Shown: positions 32,808-41,393, counted from the first letter of the stretch. The stretch is DNA of 64,000 bases from Cystobacter fuscus (GCF_002305875.1 NZ_CP022098.1:62001-126000), one strand, 5' to 3'. Translations and numbers: made by a program. The notes: generated by a model from the sequence alone, not told the origin.

Positions 32808-34928
32808 TCACGGGCCGGCGGCGTCCTCGGAGATGTGCAGCGTGTAGCGGATGGGCCAGGCGGTGTCGCTCCGGGCCATGCCGTCCACCACCACGAGCAC
32901 CGTGCGCCCCTTCTCCAGGGTGAGCTTCACCCGGGGCGCGCCCGTGCGGCTCGACGCGCACGCGAGCTCCTGGCCCCGGCACCCGGTGAGCACGTACAGC
33001 GCGTTGCCGTCACTGCCCGAGGTATCGAAGACGAAGGTGCCATCCCGGGGCGCGGTCCACAGGTGCGCCCGATCCTGCTGAAGGAGCTCCCCGCACGTGC
33101 CCTGGAAGCCGTCCCCCGCGTGCACCGTGTCGCCGAGGAACGTGACGGGCAGGGCGCTGCCCAGGTTGATGTCCGAGCACCCGCGCCCGTCACACAGCAC
33201 GTCTCCCTGGCAGTCCGTGTCCGCGCAGTCCACCCACCGGTCCCCGTCATTGTCCGCGCCGTCGAAGCAACTGGCGGCCTCGGCGGCCGTCTGCTGGGTG
33301 ATGTGCAGCTCGAAGTCCCCCTCGCTGAAGTCGCCACCCTGGGGGGAGTCCACCCCCACCAGCACCCGCTGTCCCGCGGTGAGGCGCACCGACACCCGGG
33401 CCCCGCCGCCATAGCTGATGCCACCCGTGGCGCACGCGAGCTCCGCGCCCCCACAGCCTCCCTGCCGCACGCTCACCAGGGTGTGCATCGCCGAGCGCGC
33501 CGTGTCGAAGCCGTAGGTGCCCGTGCGCGGCGCCGTCCACAGGAAGCCCCGGTCGGGCGCTCCCAGGCCGCCACAGGAGGCCTGGTGGTCATCGCGGGCG
33601 TGGCGCGTGCTGCCCTTGAGCCGCACGGGCAGCGCGCTGCCCAGGTCCTGATCCACGCACACGCTGGCCGTCTGCTCGCACACGTTGGCGCCGCCCGCGC
33701 CGCCGCCACACGTCTCGCCCGCCGAGCAGGTGCCGCACTCGAGCGTGCCCCCACACCCGTCCGCCACCGTGCCGCACGTCTTGCCCAGCAGGCCGCACGA
33801 GGAGGGCCTGCACCCGGCCACCGCGCAGACGTTGGGGGTGCCGCCACCGCCGCACGTCTCGCCCGCCGAGCAGGTGCCGCAGTCCAGCATGCCGCCGCAG
33901 CCGTCCGGCACGAGGCCACAGTCCTTGCCCAGCTCCTCGCACGTGGAAGGCAGACAATGCGCGCTGCCACAGACATTGGGCACGCCGCCGCCGCCGCACG
34001 TCTGGCCGCCGTAGCACATGCCGCAATCGAGCAGGCCGCCACAGCCATTGGAGACCAGTCCGCAATTCTTTCCCTGGGCGGCGCACGTGGCGGGGCTGCA
34101 CGAGGCCGGGCCGCACGTGTTGGGGGTGCCGCCGCCGCCGCACGTCTCGCCCGCCGAGCAGGTGCCACAGTCCAGCACGGCGTCACTGCATCCATCCGGC
34201 AGCAGGCCACACTCCTGCTTCATCTCCGAGCAGGTATGGGGCACGCACGGGGGTTGGCCGCACGTGTTGGGCACGCCCCCGCCGCCACACGTCGCGTTGC
34301 CGGTGCAGGTGCCGCACTCGAGCGTCCCTCCACAGCCATCCGAGAGGGTGCCGCAATTCTTGCCCAGTGCCGCGCAGGTGGTGGGCGTGCAGGGCGCCTG
34401 GCCACAGACATTGGGCGCGCCGCCGCCGCCGCACGTCTCGTCCGCGGCGCAGGTGCCGCACTCGAGCGTCCCTCCACAGCCATCCGAGAGGGTGCCGCAA
34501 TTCTTGCCCAGCGCCGCGCAGGTGGTGGGTGTGCAGGGGGCCCGGCCACAGACATGGGCCACGCCGCCGCCGCCGCAGGTGTCTGGCGAGGTGCACGCGC
34601 CGCAGTGCAACCGTCCGCCGCAGCCATCCGGCACGTCGCCACAGTTGGCACCCAGGGAGTCGCAGGTGGCGGGAGTGCAGGTGGCCGGGCCGCACACGTT
34701 GGGCTGGCCGCCTCCACCGCACGCCTCACCCGAGGCACAGGTGCCACAGCGCAGCACGCCCCCGCAGCCGTCGATGGTCACTCCACAGTCGAAGCCCTGC
34801 TCCTCACACGTTCGCGGCTGACAGAGCCCGCCACTCGTCTGGGAGGGATCCTCGAGCGTCCCGCCGCAGGCCAGCCATACCACCGCGAGGCTCACCCATG
34901 CCCACGCACTCCACCACCGGTTGCCCAT
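32808..34928 (-). CDS. Lipoprotein-like secreted protein with eight Cys-rich repeats and two beta domains
   Basis: The 706-residue protein begins MGNRWWSAWAWVSLAVVWLA then CGG, a signal peptide with a weak lipobox. Residues about 35-410 contain eight tandem repeats of 48 residues, each with eight Cys (pattern CTPTTC, KNCG, DGCGG, CGTC, TCGGGG, NVCG), which should form disulfide-rich units on the cell surface. Two pre-peptidase-like beta domains follow, separated by the Ca-loop segment CFDGADNDGDRWVDCADTDC. GGAGG precedes the ATG. Repeats 3 and 4 are nearly identical in DNA. Binding or spore/biofilm surface roles are possible; no enzyme motif is seen. Confidence 0.83.
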   Translation of the reverse strand: MGNRWWSAWAWVSLAVVWLACGGTLEDPSQTSGGLCQPRTCEEQGFDCGVTIDGCGGVLRCGTCASGEACGGGGQPNVCGPATCTPATCDSLGANCGDVPDGCGGRLHCGACTSPDTCGGGGVAHVCGRAPCTPTTCAALGKNCGTLSDGCGGTLECGTCAADETCGGGGAPNVCGQAPCTPTTCAALGKNCGTLSDGCGGTLECGTCTGNATCGGGGVPNTCGQPPCVPHTCSEMKQECGLLPDGCSDAVLDCGTCSAGETCGGGGTPNTCGPASCSPATCAAQGKNCGLVSNGCGGLLDCGMCYGGQTCGGGGVPNVCGSAHCLPSTCEELGKDCGLVPDGCGGMLDCGTCSAGETCGGGGTPNVCAVAGCRPSSCGLLGKTCGTVADGCGGTLECGTCSAGETCGGGAGGANVCEQTASVCVDQDLGSALPVRLKGSTRHARDDHQASCGGLGAPDRGFLWTAPRTGTYGFDTARSAMHTLVSVRQGGCGGAELACATGGISYGGGARVSVRLTAGQRVLVGVDSPQGGDFSEGDFELHITQQTAAEAASCFDGADNDGDRWVDCADTDCQGDVLCDGRGCSDINLGSALPVTFLGDTVHAGDGFQGTCGELLQQDRAHLWTAPRDGTFVFDTSGSDGNALYVLTGCRGQELACASSRTGAPRVKLTLEKGRTVLVVVDGMARSDTAWPIRYTLHISEDAAGP
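34305..34555 (-). repeat. Recently duplicated 144-bp units in the Cys-rich gene
   Basis: About 60 bases beginning at 34305 are repeated without change at 34449, an offset of 144 bp or 48 codons, and the match continues with few differences to about 34555. These are repeats 3 and 4 of the Cys-rich protein. The other units are more diverged. The pattern indicates recent in-frame duplication or gene conversion. Confidence 0.85.
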
Positions 34929-35322
34929 GCCCCGACCTCCACCCGGCCTCCGAGTGGTCCACGAGGTGCCAACCTGGGACGCCCGCTCGCCTCGCGGAAG
35001 GGCTCGGGCAGGCTGCCGCCCGGTGGTGAACGGACGCGAACCCACCGCGGTGGGGGGTGAAGGTGTCCTGGCCAACACCGTGGGGCCCGTGCCCTGCCCG
35101 GGAGTCGTGGACGCGGCGACGTCGGGGAGCTTGCGGGCCTCGTTGGACGGGAGTCCGAGGGAGCAACCTGGGGTCACGGGAGGCGTTCATTGCTGAACGT
35201 CCCGAGGGAGTGGGGCGTCGGGAAGTGGATGCCTGTCTCCGCCTTCCGGGAGGGGAGCGAGGGGCGCGTTGAACGAGGGGATGGATCGGTTCACGCTGGG
35301 TGGCGATCACGAGGTGAGTGTC
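34929..35322. other. Divergent region between the Cys-rich lipoprotein and receiver-like genes
   Basis: Nearly 400 bases without a recognised gene. The minus-strand frame extends beyond the lipoprotein start for 80 codons but has no signal or SD. The 3' part overlaps possible longer starts of the receiver-like gene (TTG 35269, ATG 35281). Confidence 0.4.
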
Positions 35323-36084
35323 ATGGTGAAGCTGGCCCTTCTGGGAGAGTCCTTTCCGTCGCAGCTGCGGGAGAATCCGCAGGCGCTTCGGGACGTGCAG
35401 GTGGTGTGGTCGGGAACGTCGATCGAGGCCTTCCGGAACGAAGTGCCGGCAAAGCGGCCGGACGTGCTGGCCCTGGACTTCCTGGAGCTGAACGCGGTGC
35501 AGTCGGACGTGGTGCCGGCGCTGCTGGAGAACTCGCGGGCCAGGCACGCCATCGTGACGTACCGCTTCGCGCGGCGCGGGGTGTTGCAGCAGTATCCGGA
35601 GGGCAAGGTGCGGCTGCTGCAGGGGCCCATTTCGCTCTCGCTGCTGCGGGCACACGTGCACCTGGCGGTGCTGGACGACGTGTTGAAGCCCCAGACGGTC
35701 CCGGCGCTGGAGATTGTCCGGACGCCTCCGCCTCCACCCACGCCGCCTCCGGCGCCGGTCTCGCCCATCCAGATGAACGCGCCGGGCTCGGCCACGATGG
35801 CCACGGTGACGGTGCTGGCCAGGCCCAAGCCGCCGCGCTATACGCAGGAGCAGTTGGGCACGCTGCTGGAGTACGCGAGCAGCGTGAAGTGCGAGTGCCC
35901 CAATCACTTGTCACAAATCGTGAGCAGCCTGCAGGCCTTCGAGGAGTACTCGAAGCAGTGCGAGAACCGGAACGACGCGGACCGCGAGGTGCACGGACTG
36001 CTCTACCGGTACACGGCGAGCGCGCGCGCGGTGATGGAGGAGGCGCTCGACGCGCTGGTGAAGCACGAGAACATCCCGCTGTGA
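35323..36084 (+). CDS. Receiver-like protein with a helical C-terminal domain
   Basis: The 253-residue product begins MVKLALLGESFPSQLRENP, and its first 120 residues follow a flavodoxin/receiver-like alternation (VVWSG, PDVLALDFLEL, AIVTYRFARRG, VRLLQGPIS). The position of the phospho-acceptor is occupied by ALDF, and the usual acidic pair at the N-terminus is absent, so phosphorylation is doubtful. A Pro-rich linker (about 135-170) leads to a helical domain (YTQEQLGTLLEYASSVKCEC onwards) with four Cys. ATG 35323 is preferred because GAGGTGAG lies just upstream; TTG 35269 or ATG 35281 would add 14-18 residues. A pseudo-receiver role is inferred. Confidence 0.65.
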   Translation: MVKLALLGESFPSQLRENPQALRDVQVVWSGTSIEAFRNEVPAKRPDVLALDFLELNAVQSDVVPALLENSRARHAIVTYRFARRGVLQQYPEGKVRLLQGPISLSLLRAHVHLAVLDDVLKPQTVPALEIVRTPPPPPTPPPAPVSPIQMNAPGSATMATVTVLARPKPPRYTQEQLGTLLEYASSVKCECPNHLSQIVSSLQAFEEYSKQCENRNDADREVHGLLYRYTASARAVMEEALDALVKHENIPL

Positions 36085-36152
36085 GTGGGAGGCGGGGTTG
36101 ATGGAAAGGCCAGGCGCTTCGGGCGTCTGGCCTTTTCTATTCCTCCAACGCA

Positions 36153-36941
36153 TTACGACTCCAAGGGTGGTCTGTCGAGGCCCGCCAGGTTCTCCTCGGC
36201 CATCTGGCGGTATTGCGGCACGACCTCCACGGCGAGTACGTCCCGCATCTGCTGGCGCGCACCTTCGAGATCCCCCGCGTCTCGGAGGCTCGTCATCCGG
36301 AACAGGGCGCGGGTGATCCGCTCCCGGCCGTCACGGAAGCGCGAAAGAATCATTCCCATGAGGGACTCGGCGCCTCCCGGGCTCTTCAGAGTCTCTTCTG
36401 TCTCGGCCTCACTGATTCCAGCAGTGGGCGCGGTTCGATGCAGAAGGGCGCGCAGGTCGTCGGTGAGTTCCAGTGCGTGCCCTTGCTGAACGCGGTGCAC
36501 GAGAACGGCGAGCTGTGGCCGGTCGGGCAGGTCCGCACTCACGCGCCCGGTTGCGGCCACCTCCGACAGTTGGGTCAACTCCTTGAGTCTTTTGTCGGCC
36601 TGCTTGCGGTAGAGGGGAACAACCTCCACGGCGAGTACGTCGCGCATCTGCTGGCAGGCACCGTCGAGGTCCCCTTTGTCCCGTAGATCGGACATCCGGC
36701 GTAGTGCTCGGGTAATCCGGTCGGAGCCGTCGTTGATGCGCCGCATGGCCTCTTTTAGCAGCGTGGTGGCCGTATCCACGCCTCGGAGGGCATCCTCTGT
36801 CTCTTGCTGACTGATGCCCACCTCTAGAGCGGTCCTGAGCAAGAGAACCCGCGTGTCTTCCGTCAGTTCCAGCGGATTGCCGTGTTCAAGCACTCGTCGG
36901 GCTAGTGCACGAATGGAATCCCAATTGATCTTGGCCGACAT
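36153..36941 (-). CDS. DUSAM domain protein, copy A
   Basis: The 262-residue protein is built from two similar halves of about 120 residues. Each has the DUSAM pattern (TIGR02267, a domain known mainly from myxobacteria): LEHGNPLELTEDTRVLLLRT with VGISQQETEDALRG in the first, and QQGHALELTDDLRALLHRT with AGISEAETEETLKS in the second. Each ends in a GDL-(D/E)GA-QQMRDVLAVEVVP segment. The function of DUSAM is unknown. It is all helical and cytoplasmic. The ATG is two bases after the stop of the lipoprotein pseudogene, so both belong to one transcript. A second, diverged copy lies just upstream (37478-38263). Confidence 0.85.
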   Translation of the reverse strand: MSAKINWDSIRALARRVLEHGNPLELTEDTRVLLLRTALEVGISQQETEDALRGVDTATTLLKEAMRRINDGSDRITRALRRMSDLRDKGDLDGACQQMRDVLAVEVVPLYRKQADKRLKELTQLSEVAATGRVSADLPDRPQLAVLVHRVQQGHALELTDDLRALLHRTAPTAGISEAETEETLKSPGGAESLMGMILSRFRDGRERITRALFRMTSLRDAGDLEGARQQMRDVLAVEVVPQYRQMAEENLAGLDRPPLES

Positions 36942-36943
36942 GG

Positions 36944-37327
36944 TTATTCGTCTTCTGGTGGAGGGCACATGTCCGCAGGCCATTTGTGCTGGCCCTCACA
37001 GCGACGGATGCAGTCGTAACATGGCCCGCCCCAATTGTCGTCCTGGCACCTGACGTAGTTCTTGATGCACTCCTGCTTCCACTCCGGAAGGTCTTTGTTG
37101 TTCTCGAACTCCTCATCGTCGATCTTCAGCGAAATGTCCCGTAGGACCCGGATCACGTCCGAGCGGCTGGCGGTGCAGTTCTCCAGAGGGCTCAGCGGGT
37201 ACTTCTTGATGCAGCAGTCCACCGTGGAGTCTCACGGTCGGCACGCGATGGCCGCTGCACAGCCCGAAACGAGCCCACCCACCAGCACCGCTACCCAGAG
37301 GCGTGGGGTACAATTCAGTTTTTTCAC
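36944..37327 (-). pseudogene. Lipoprotein gene A interrupted by an in-frame TGA
   Basis: A frame from GTG 37327 encodes a lipoprotein signal (MKKLNCTPRLWVAVLVGG, then LVSGC) and continues ACRP, then TGA (37232-37234), then DSTVDCCIKK and a Cys-rich C-terminal domain containing LPEWKQECIKNYVRCQDDNW, CYDCIRRCEG and WPADMC. This domain is common beside DUSAM genes in myxobacteria. In the neighbouring copy B the residue at the TGA is Gly (CRPGDST), so a single GGA to TGA change explains the break. The 92 codons after the stop can be read only from an internal GTG, without a signal peptide. A sequencing error is the main alternative. Confidence 0.72.
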
Positions 37328-37477
37328 GCGTCCAAGGCTAGGTCAGTCAACTGGGGAACGATAGCCGGGGACAGGGCGTGATGGGCTGTCCGCCGCCAAC
37401 TTGTTCTGGTCATTAGCGACGCGTTACGAGGCTCCTGCGATGGGTGCCCCGCTCCCGCCGCCGGTCTCGAGGACTCA

Positions 37478-38263
37478 CTACTCTGGGGGTGGGCTGTCGA
37501 GGCCCCTTAGCTGCTCCTCGGCCATCTCGCGGTATATCGGCACGACCTCCACGGCGAGCACGTCGCGCATCTGCTGGCGTGTGCCTTCAAGGTCTCCCGC
37601 GTCCCGGAGGCTCGTCATCCGATACATCGAGCGCAGGAATCGACGCTCTCCCTTCTGGAAGCGCGAGAGAATCATCCCGATGAGGGTTTCGGCGCCTTCG
37701 GGGCTCTTGAGGGCCTCTTCCGTCTCGGCCTCGCTGATAGCTGCCGTGGGGGTGGTCCGGCGTAGGAGGACGCGCAAGTCGTCGGTGAGTTCCAGGGCGT
37801 GCCCCTGCTGGATGCGTTGAGCGAGAACGGCAAGCTGCGGCCGATCGGGCAGGTCTGGATTGAGCCGCCCGGTTGCGCGCACCTCCATCAGTCCGGTCAA
37901 CTCCTCAAGCTGGACTTCGGCGTGCTTCCGGTAGAGGGGGACCACCTCCACGGCGAGCAGGTCGCGCATGGCCTGCTGTGCCCCGTCGAGGTCCCCTTTC
38001 CTTTGGCGTGTGCCCGCCCGGTCCAAGGCATCCCCAAGTCGATGCGACCCATCCCGGATGCGCTGGCGGATTTCCCTGAGCAACGTCGTCGCGGTGGACA
38101 GGCCGCGCAAAGCGTCTTCCGCGTCCTGCTGGCTGATGGCCACCTGCTGAGCGGTCCGCGAAAGAAGGGCGCGCGTCTCGTCGGTGAGTTCCAACGGGGC
38201 GCCACTTTCGAAAACATCCTGAGCCAGTGTCCGGAGTTCTTCCCAGTCCGTTTCTTCGGTCAT
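37478..38263 (-). CDS. DUSAM domain protein, copy B
   Basis: A 261-residue paralogue of copy A with the same two-half DUSAM structure: FESGAPLELTDETRALLSRT with VAISQQDAEDALRG, then QQGHALELTDDLRVLLRRT with AAISEAETEEALKS. The halves end in GDLDGAQQAMRDLLAVEVVP and GDLEGTRQQMRDVLAVEVVP. The C-terminal halves of A and B are more alike than the N-terminal halves. Its ATG overlaps the frame of the truncated lipoprotein gene B, where the deletion fused the two genes. The intact pair was probably duplicated in tandem. Function is unknown. Confidence 0.85.
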   Translation of the reverse strand: MTEETDWEELRTLAQDVFESGAPLELTDETRALLSRTAQQVAISQQDAEDALRGLSTATTLLREIRQRIRDGSHRLGDALDRAGTRQRKGDLDGAQQAMRDLLAVEVVPLYRKHAEVQLEELTGLMEVRATGRLNPDLPDRPQLAVLAQRIQQGHALELTDDLRVLLRRTTPTAAISEAETEEALKSPEGAETLIGMILSRFQKGERRFLRSMYRMTSLRDAGDLEGTRQQMRDVLAVEVVPIYREMAEEQLRGLDSPPPE

Positions 38264-38465
38264 TCGTCTTGATGCAACAGGACATTGTTGAGTCGCCGGG
38301 GCGGCAGTCCATCGTGGCCGCTTGCGTCAGGAGTATGGGGCGCTTCGAGGTACAGTGCGTCCCACCGGAACAGGTGGAGTGCGCCCTACTGGCCGAGCAA
38401 CCAGACACGAACAGCCCCCAAAGCAGGGCCACACTCACGAACGCAACGGAAGTCAAGTGTTTCAT
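38264..38465 (-). pseudogene. Lipoprotein gene B truncated by a deletion at its 3' end
   Basis: From ATG 38465 the frame encodes a lipoprotein signal (MKHLTSVAFVSVALLWGLFV then SGC) and reaches DCRPGDSTMSCCIK, as in gene A. The C-terminal domain that follows in A (92 residues with WKQECIKNY) is missing. After CCIK the sequence jumps straight to AAGACGAAT and the start of DUSAM gene B, and the frame then runs out of phase through that gene to 37905. In gene A the same AAGACGAAT stands at the 3' end of the lipoprotein gene, so the break looks like a deletion between short matching sequences. Confidence 0.7.
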
Positions 38466-38547
38466 GCTGCCAGCGCAGGGTAGTCTCTTTTCGAGACGCT
38501 ACGATGGGCTCTCGCACAGATGACTGGCCGCTCGCGCTCCTTATCTG

Positions 38548-38561
38548 GTAGGTTCACCTAC
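38548..38561. promoter_or_regulatory. Perfect inverted repeat GTAGGT-TC-ACCTAC
   Basis: The 14-base dyad ends three bases before the ATG at 38565 of the DUF2381 gene. Its position over the translation start region suits an operator or an RNA hairpin that hides the start site. No binding protein can be named. Confidence 0.4.
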
Positions 38562-38564
38562 AGG

Positions 38565-39509
38565 ATGTGGAACTTCTTACCTCCCCGGTCTGCTCTTCTT
38601 CTCGTCCTCTTGGCGTCGGCGGCCATGGCTCGTGGACGTGATGTCAACGTGCGGAGTGCCTACATTTTTGGCCGCCATGACGAGGGGGTTGATCGGCTGT
38701 ACGTGACCCCTGACGCAGCAACCATCCTCCGGTTTCAGCAACCATGCGATGCGGCGGGAACGAAGATGTTGGGATGGGAAGGTCGCTTTGAACCGGTAGG
38801 CTGTACCGGGAAATCGGTGGTCGTCGTGCCGCTGGTTCGCATTGAGCCCGAGGACCGATTTCTTCTGGTGGTGAGGCTTGCGGATGGGACAGAAGTACCT
38901 TTCACCTTGTCAGGTGCCACAAGGAAGGAGGGCGAGTGGCCGGACCAGCAGGTGAACGTCTTCCTTGCGCCGGATACCCGAGAGGAACTCAAGGACCAGT
39001 TGAAAACCGCCCGTGAGATGCGAGACGGCTTGATGGATGACGTGCGCCGTTTCTATCGGGAAGACACGCCAGACCATGCGCTCGCAAAACTCCTGGCTGC
39101 GGGTGCCAGCAAGCAGACCCCGTTCAAACTGCTGAAGAAGCGCGTCATCAAGAGCGAAGGTGAGGAAACGACTGTTCGCATCTACAAGGGCAAAGCAAAG
39201 GCTGCGGTCCTTTTCACCGTGACGAACCATGACCCATCGAAGCCGTGGAATCTGCTTGAAGCTCGTTTGGTGACGATTCGGCCGGGGGAGAACCCGGAGC
39301 CCTACGTATTTGGTGACAAGAAGCCATTCGCCTTACGTGCGGACCGGGACGAAATCGCACCCGGCGAATCCGGAAACGTGGCCGTCGTCGTGGACCGGAG
39401 CGCGTTCACGACGGAGAACGGAAACGCGGAACTGATTTTGGAAATCTACCGGAAGGACGGTTGGAGGCAGGCTTACGTCGTTCTAGATGAACGCCTCACG
39501 CGCCAGTAG
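38565..39509 (+). CDS. DUF2381 family protein
   Basis: The 314-residue protein has a Sec signal peptide (MWNFLPPRSALLLVLLASAA then MARG) and a mature part typical of the DUF2381 (TIGR02268) paralogous family of myxobacteria: a cupredoxin-like N-terminal sandwich (VRSAYIFGRHDEGVDRLYV, VPLVRIEPEDRFLLVVRL), a helical insert and a C-terminal beta domain (FTVTNHDPSKPWNLLEARL). Family members usually sit next to kinase genes and small lipoproteins; here only the lipoprotein is present. Local GC is about half (31 of 60 at 39121-39180), unlike the core genome, so the locus was probably acquired. An earlier start at 38520 is open but lacks a signal peptide. Confidence 0.82.
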   Translation: MWNFLPPRSALLLVLLASAAMARGRDVNVRSAYIFGRHDEGVDRLYVTPDAATILRFQQPCDAAGTKMLGWEGRFEPVGCTGKSVVVVPLVRIEPEDRFLLVVRLADGTEVPFTLSGATRKEGEWPDQQVNVFLAPDTREELKDQLKTAREMRDGLMDDVRRFYREDTPDHALAKLLAAGASKQTPFKLLKKRVIKSEGEETTVRIYKGKAKAAVLFTVTNHDPSKPWNLLEARLVTIRPGENPEPYVFGDKKPFALRADRDEIAPGESGNVAVVVDRSAFTTENGNAELILEIYRKDGWRQAYVVLDERLTRQ

Positions 39510-39520
39510 GAGCGCCCATC

Positions 39521-40009
39521 ATGTCAGCGAATAGAGCACCCCTACTTCCCATTATTGGCCTGATTCTTATGTCCCTTGGCTGTCCGTCGGCGGGAGTGCC
39601 CCTGAGAGCGGATGGTACTCCTGGACCGGAGAAGTGTCCGGAAGAAGCCCTGAAAACGATGCGGATTCTTCGGATGCACGTCAGTGACGCTGCGGACGTG
39701 GAACTCGACGCCAACCAGATTGGCGCAAGGCCCATTACCCTCTATGAGGGGCCGGTCGAGAGCGTCCTTGACGGCTCGCTTGGTACGCTCGATCCCGCCA
39801 CGCGGCTTTATGGGCGGGTGTGGACGAGTGGACCACAGGTTGTCGTTCGGTACTACGAAGCGAAACCACCGGACGGGGATACCGTGCCCATTTGCGCGGT
39901 GGCCCGACTCGGGGATGGTCAACTCAGGAAACGCCCCGAGTCGAAGCCCGGGACGGCCATTATCGAGTTCTCCAATGCCTCGGTCTTTGTCGTGGACTCG
40001 TTTCGTTGA
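39521..40009 (+). CDS. Small lipoprotein downstream of DUF2381
   Basis: The 162-residue product starts MSANRAPLLPIIGLILMSLG and has Cys21 in a L-M-S-L-G-C lipobox. The mature protein has a repeated-beta look (ADVELDANQIGARPITLYEG, LYGRVWTSGPQVVVRYYEAK) with IEFSNASVFVVDSF at the end. Such lipoproteins accompany DUF2381 genes in myxobacteria, and the 11-base gap points to one operon. The product may bind the DUF2381 protein at the outer membrane, by inference. Base composition is low-GC like its neighbour. Confidence 0.72.
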   Translation: MSANRAPLLPIIGLILMSLGCPSAGVPLRADGTPGPEKCPEEALKTMRILRMHVSDAADVELDANQIGARPITLYEGPVESVLDGSLGTLDPATRLYGRVWTSGPQVVVRYYEAKPPDGDTVPICAVARLGDGQLRKRPESKPGTAIIEFSNASVFVVDSFR

Positions 40010-40055
40010 ACCGTCCCACCGGGCCACCTCGTCCAAGCGCTCTCGGTAATGGCGC

Positions 40056-41393
40056 TCAAAGAGGTAGTCGTTCCCGGAGTGCTTCCAGCGCCTCCTTGCC
40101 TTGTCTGGCGAGGGCCCGGAAACCATCGCTGAGCGCCTCGTGCTCGATGACCCGGGTCCAGAACAGGCTCGCGTGGTGGGCGGCCTCCGGCCAGATGTCG
40201 AGCGTTCTCGCGGTGGGAGGATCCGGCACGAAGGGGCGATCAACCACCGCTGTCGTCGAGGGCACGAACCTCATCGGTAGCATGTCATACGCGGGCGCGA
40301 GCCGAAGCCGACCCTCGCCTGTTTCCAGAAAGCTCAGATTGCCAAAGTGGCGATCATCGTTGCCGGTGAGCTGTCCGAAGACATCGAGCCACCGCATGCG
40401 CCTTGCATCCTCGGCTTGGATGAATCCTGCCGCCTGGAGCTTTGGTGCAACACTCGTCCACGAGGACCCAGGGCCCATGTCTCCGATGTATTCGTTGTCC
40501 AGGGCCTTGAGTGAGATCATCCCGCGTCTTCCTCTCTCCCCCACGCGGTCGAAGCGCTCGACCTCCAGGAAGCGGTAGTCGCCCTCGTCGAACCAGTGTG
40601 CCGTGGCGGCTTCGATGCCCGCCTCTCGAATCACCTCGAGCGAGAGGCTCTCGCACACCAGCAGATCCCTCCATCGGCGGGCAATCGCGCCCTCATCGTC
40701 GCTCGCGAACTTGACCAGCACATGCCGTCCTTCCGAGTACGTGAGGAACTTGGGGTGTTCTCCTCCCGCGGAGGAACCGGGCTGCTCCCGGTCGGAGCGG
40801 CGGGCCAGCTCCGGGTACGCGCTGCGATCGGTTGGTTCGCGTGGGTGGGCGAGCCACTGATTCAGCGAGTCCTCACCCAGGATGAGGTCGCCGACGCAAT
40901 CCGCCCCATGCACGGCCAGGGCGATGAGGTGGTGATCATCGTTCCAATCTCCAAGGCGGAGCGGCAATCCCAACTCGGGGTGCTGCCTGCTGAATGTCCG
41001 CCCCACGTACCCCTGTGGGCACATGTCGACGATGAAGGGCGGGAGTCCCTCGAACAGGGAGCCGGTGCCCGCGGGCAGGTGAAGCCAGGAACGTCCTTGC
41101 TCCAGTGTGAACCAATGACGCCCTCCCTCCAGCAGGTGCACTTCCCCGAACCGCTCCACCTTCCCCGTCTCGCTGATGCGGTGGAGGGGCTGCCGGGTGC
41201 CGAGCCGGGGCAGTGTGCGCGTGCGGGCGTAGCGGGTGGCTCGCGTCTGGCCCATCCGGCACACCCGCTCGCCCGCTTCCTGGATGAGGCGTGACACCGT
41301 GGGTTGGGACACGCCCAGCTCGCTCGCCAGGTCCTTCGCCTGCGCCACCTGCAGGCGGGACAGCACCCCCAGCATCCGTTCGAGCGAACTCAT
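40056..41393 (-). CDS. HipA-family kinase (YjjJ type) with N-terminal HTH
   Basis: A 445-residue HipA-like Ser/Thr kinase. An N-terminal HTH (about 5-45, LSRLQVAQAKDLASELGVSQ with PTVSRLIQEA) is fused to the kinase fold. Kinase landmarks are the P-loop-like GGEHPKFL (211-218), Lys228 in VLVKF, the catalytic loop LTGNDDRHFGN with Asp347, and YDMLP with Asp370 in the DFG place. All are intact. Classical HipA phosphorylates glutamyl-tRNA synthetase and needs a HipB antitoxin; the YjjJ type has the HTH built in, and no separate hipB is seen. Three TGAATAGAAA repeats lie in the promoter. Growth control is inferred from the family. Confidence 0.85.
   Translation of the reverse strand: MSSLERMLGVLSRLQVAQAKDLASELGVSQPTVSRLIQEAGERVCRMGQTRATRYARTRTLPRLGTRQPLHRISETGKVERFGEVHLLEGGRHWFTLEQGRSWLHLPAGTGSLFEGLPPFIVDMCPQGYVGRTFSRQHPELGLPLRLGDWNDDHHLIALAVHGADCVGDLILGEDSLNQWLAHPREPTDRSAYPELARRSDREQPGSSAGGEHPKFLTYSEGRHVLVKFASDDEGAIARRWRDLLVCESLSLEVIREAGIEAATAHWFDEGDYRFLEVERFDRVGERGRRGMISLKALDNEYIGDMGPGSSWTSVAPKLQAAGFIQAEDARRMRWLDVFGQLTGNDDRHFGNLSFLETGEGRLRLAPAYDMLPMRFVPSTTAVVDRPFVPDPPTARTLDIWPEAAHHASLFWTRVIEHEALSDGFRALARQGKEALEALRERLPL

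Noticed and set aside
37232-37234. Selenocysteine at the TGA of lipoprotein A
   Set aside because: The paralogue has Gly at this place and no SECIS-like hairpin follows; a nonsense change or read error is simpler.
40056-41393. Two-gene hipBA toxin-antitoxin module
   Set aside because: No separate hipB is present; the HTH is fused to the kinase as in YjjJ-type proteins.
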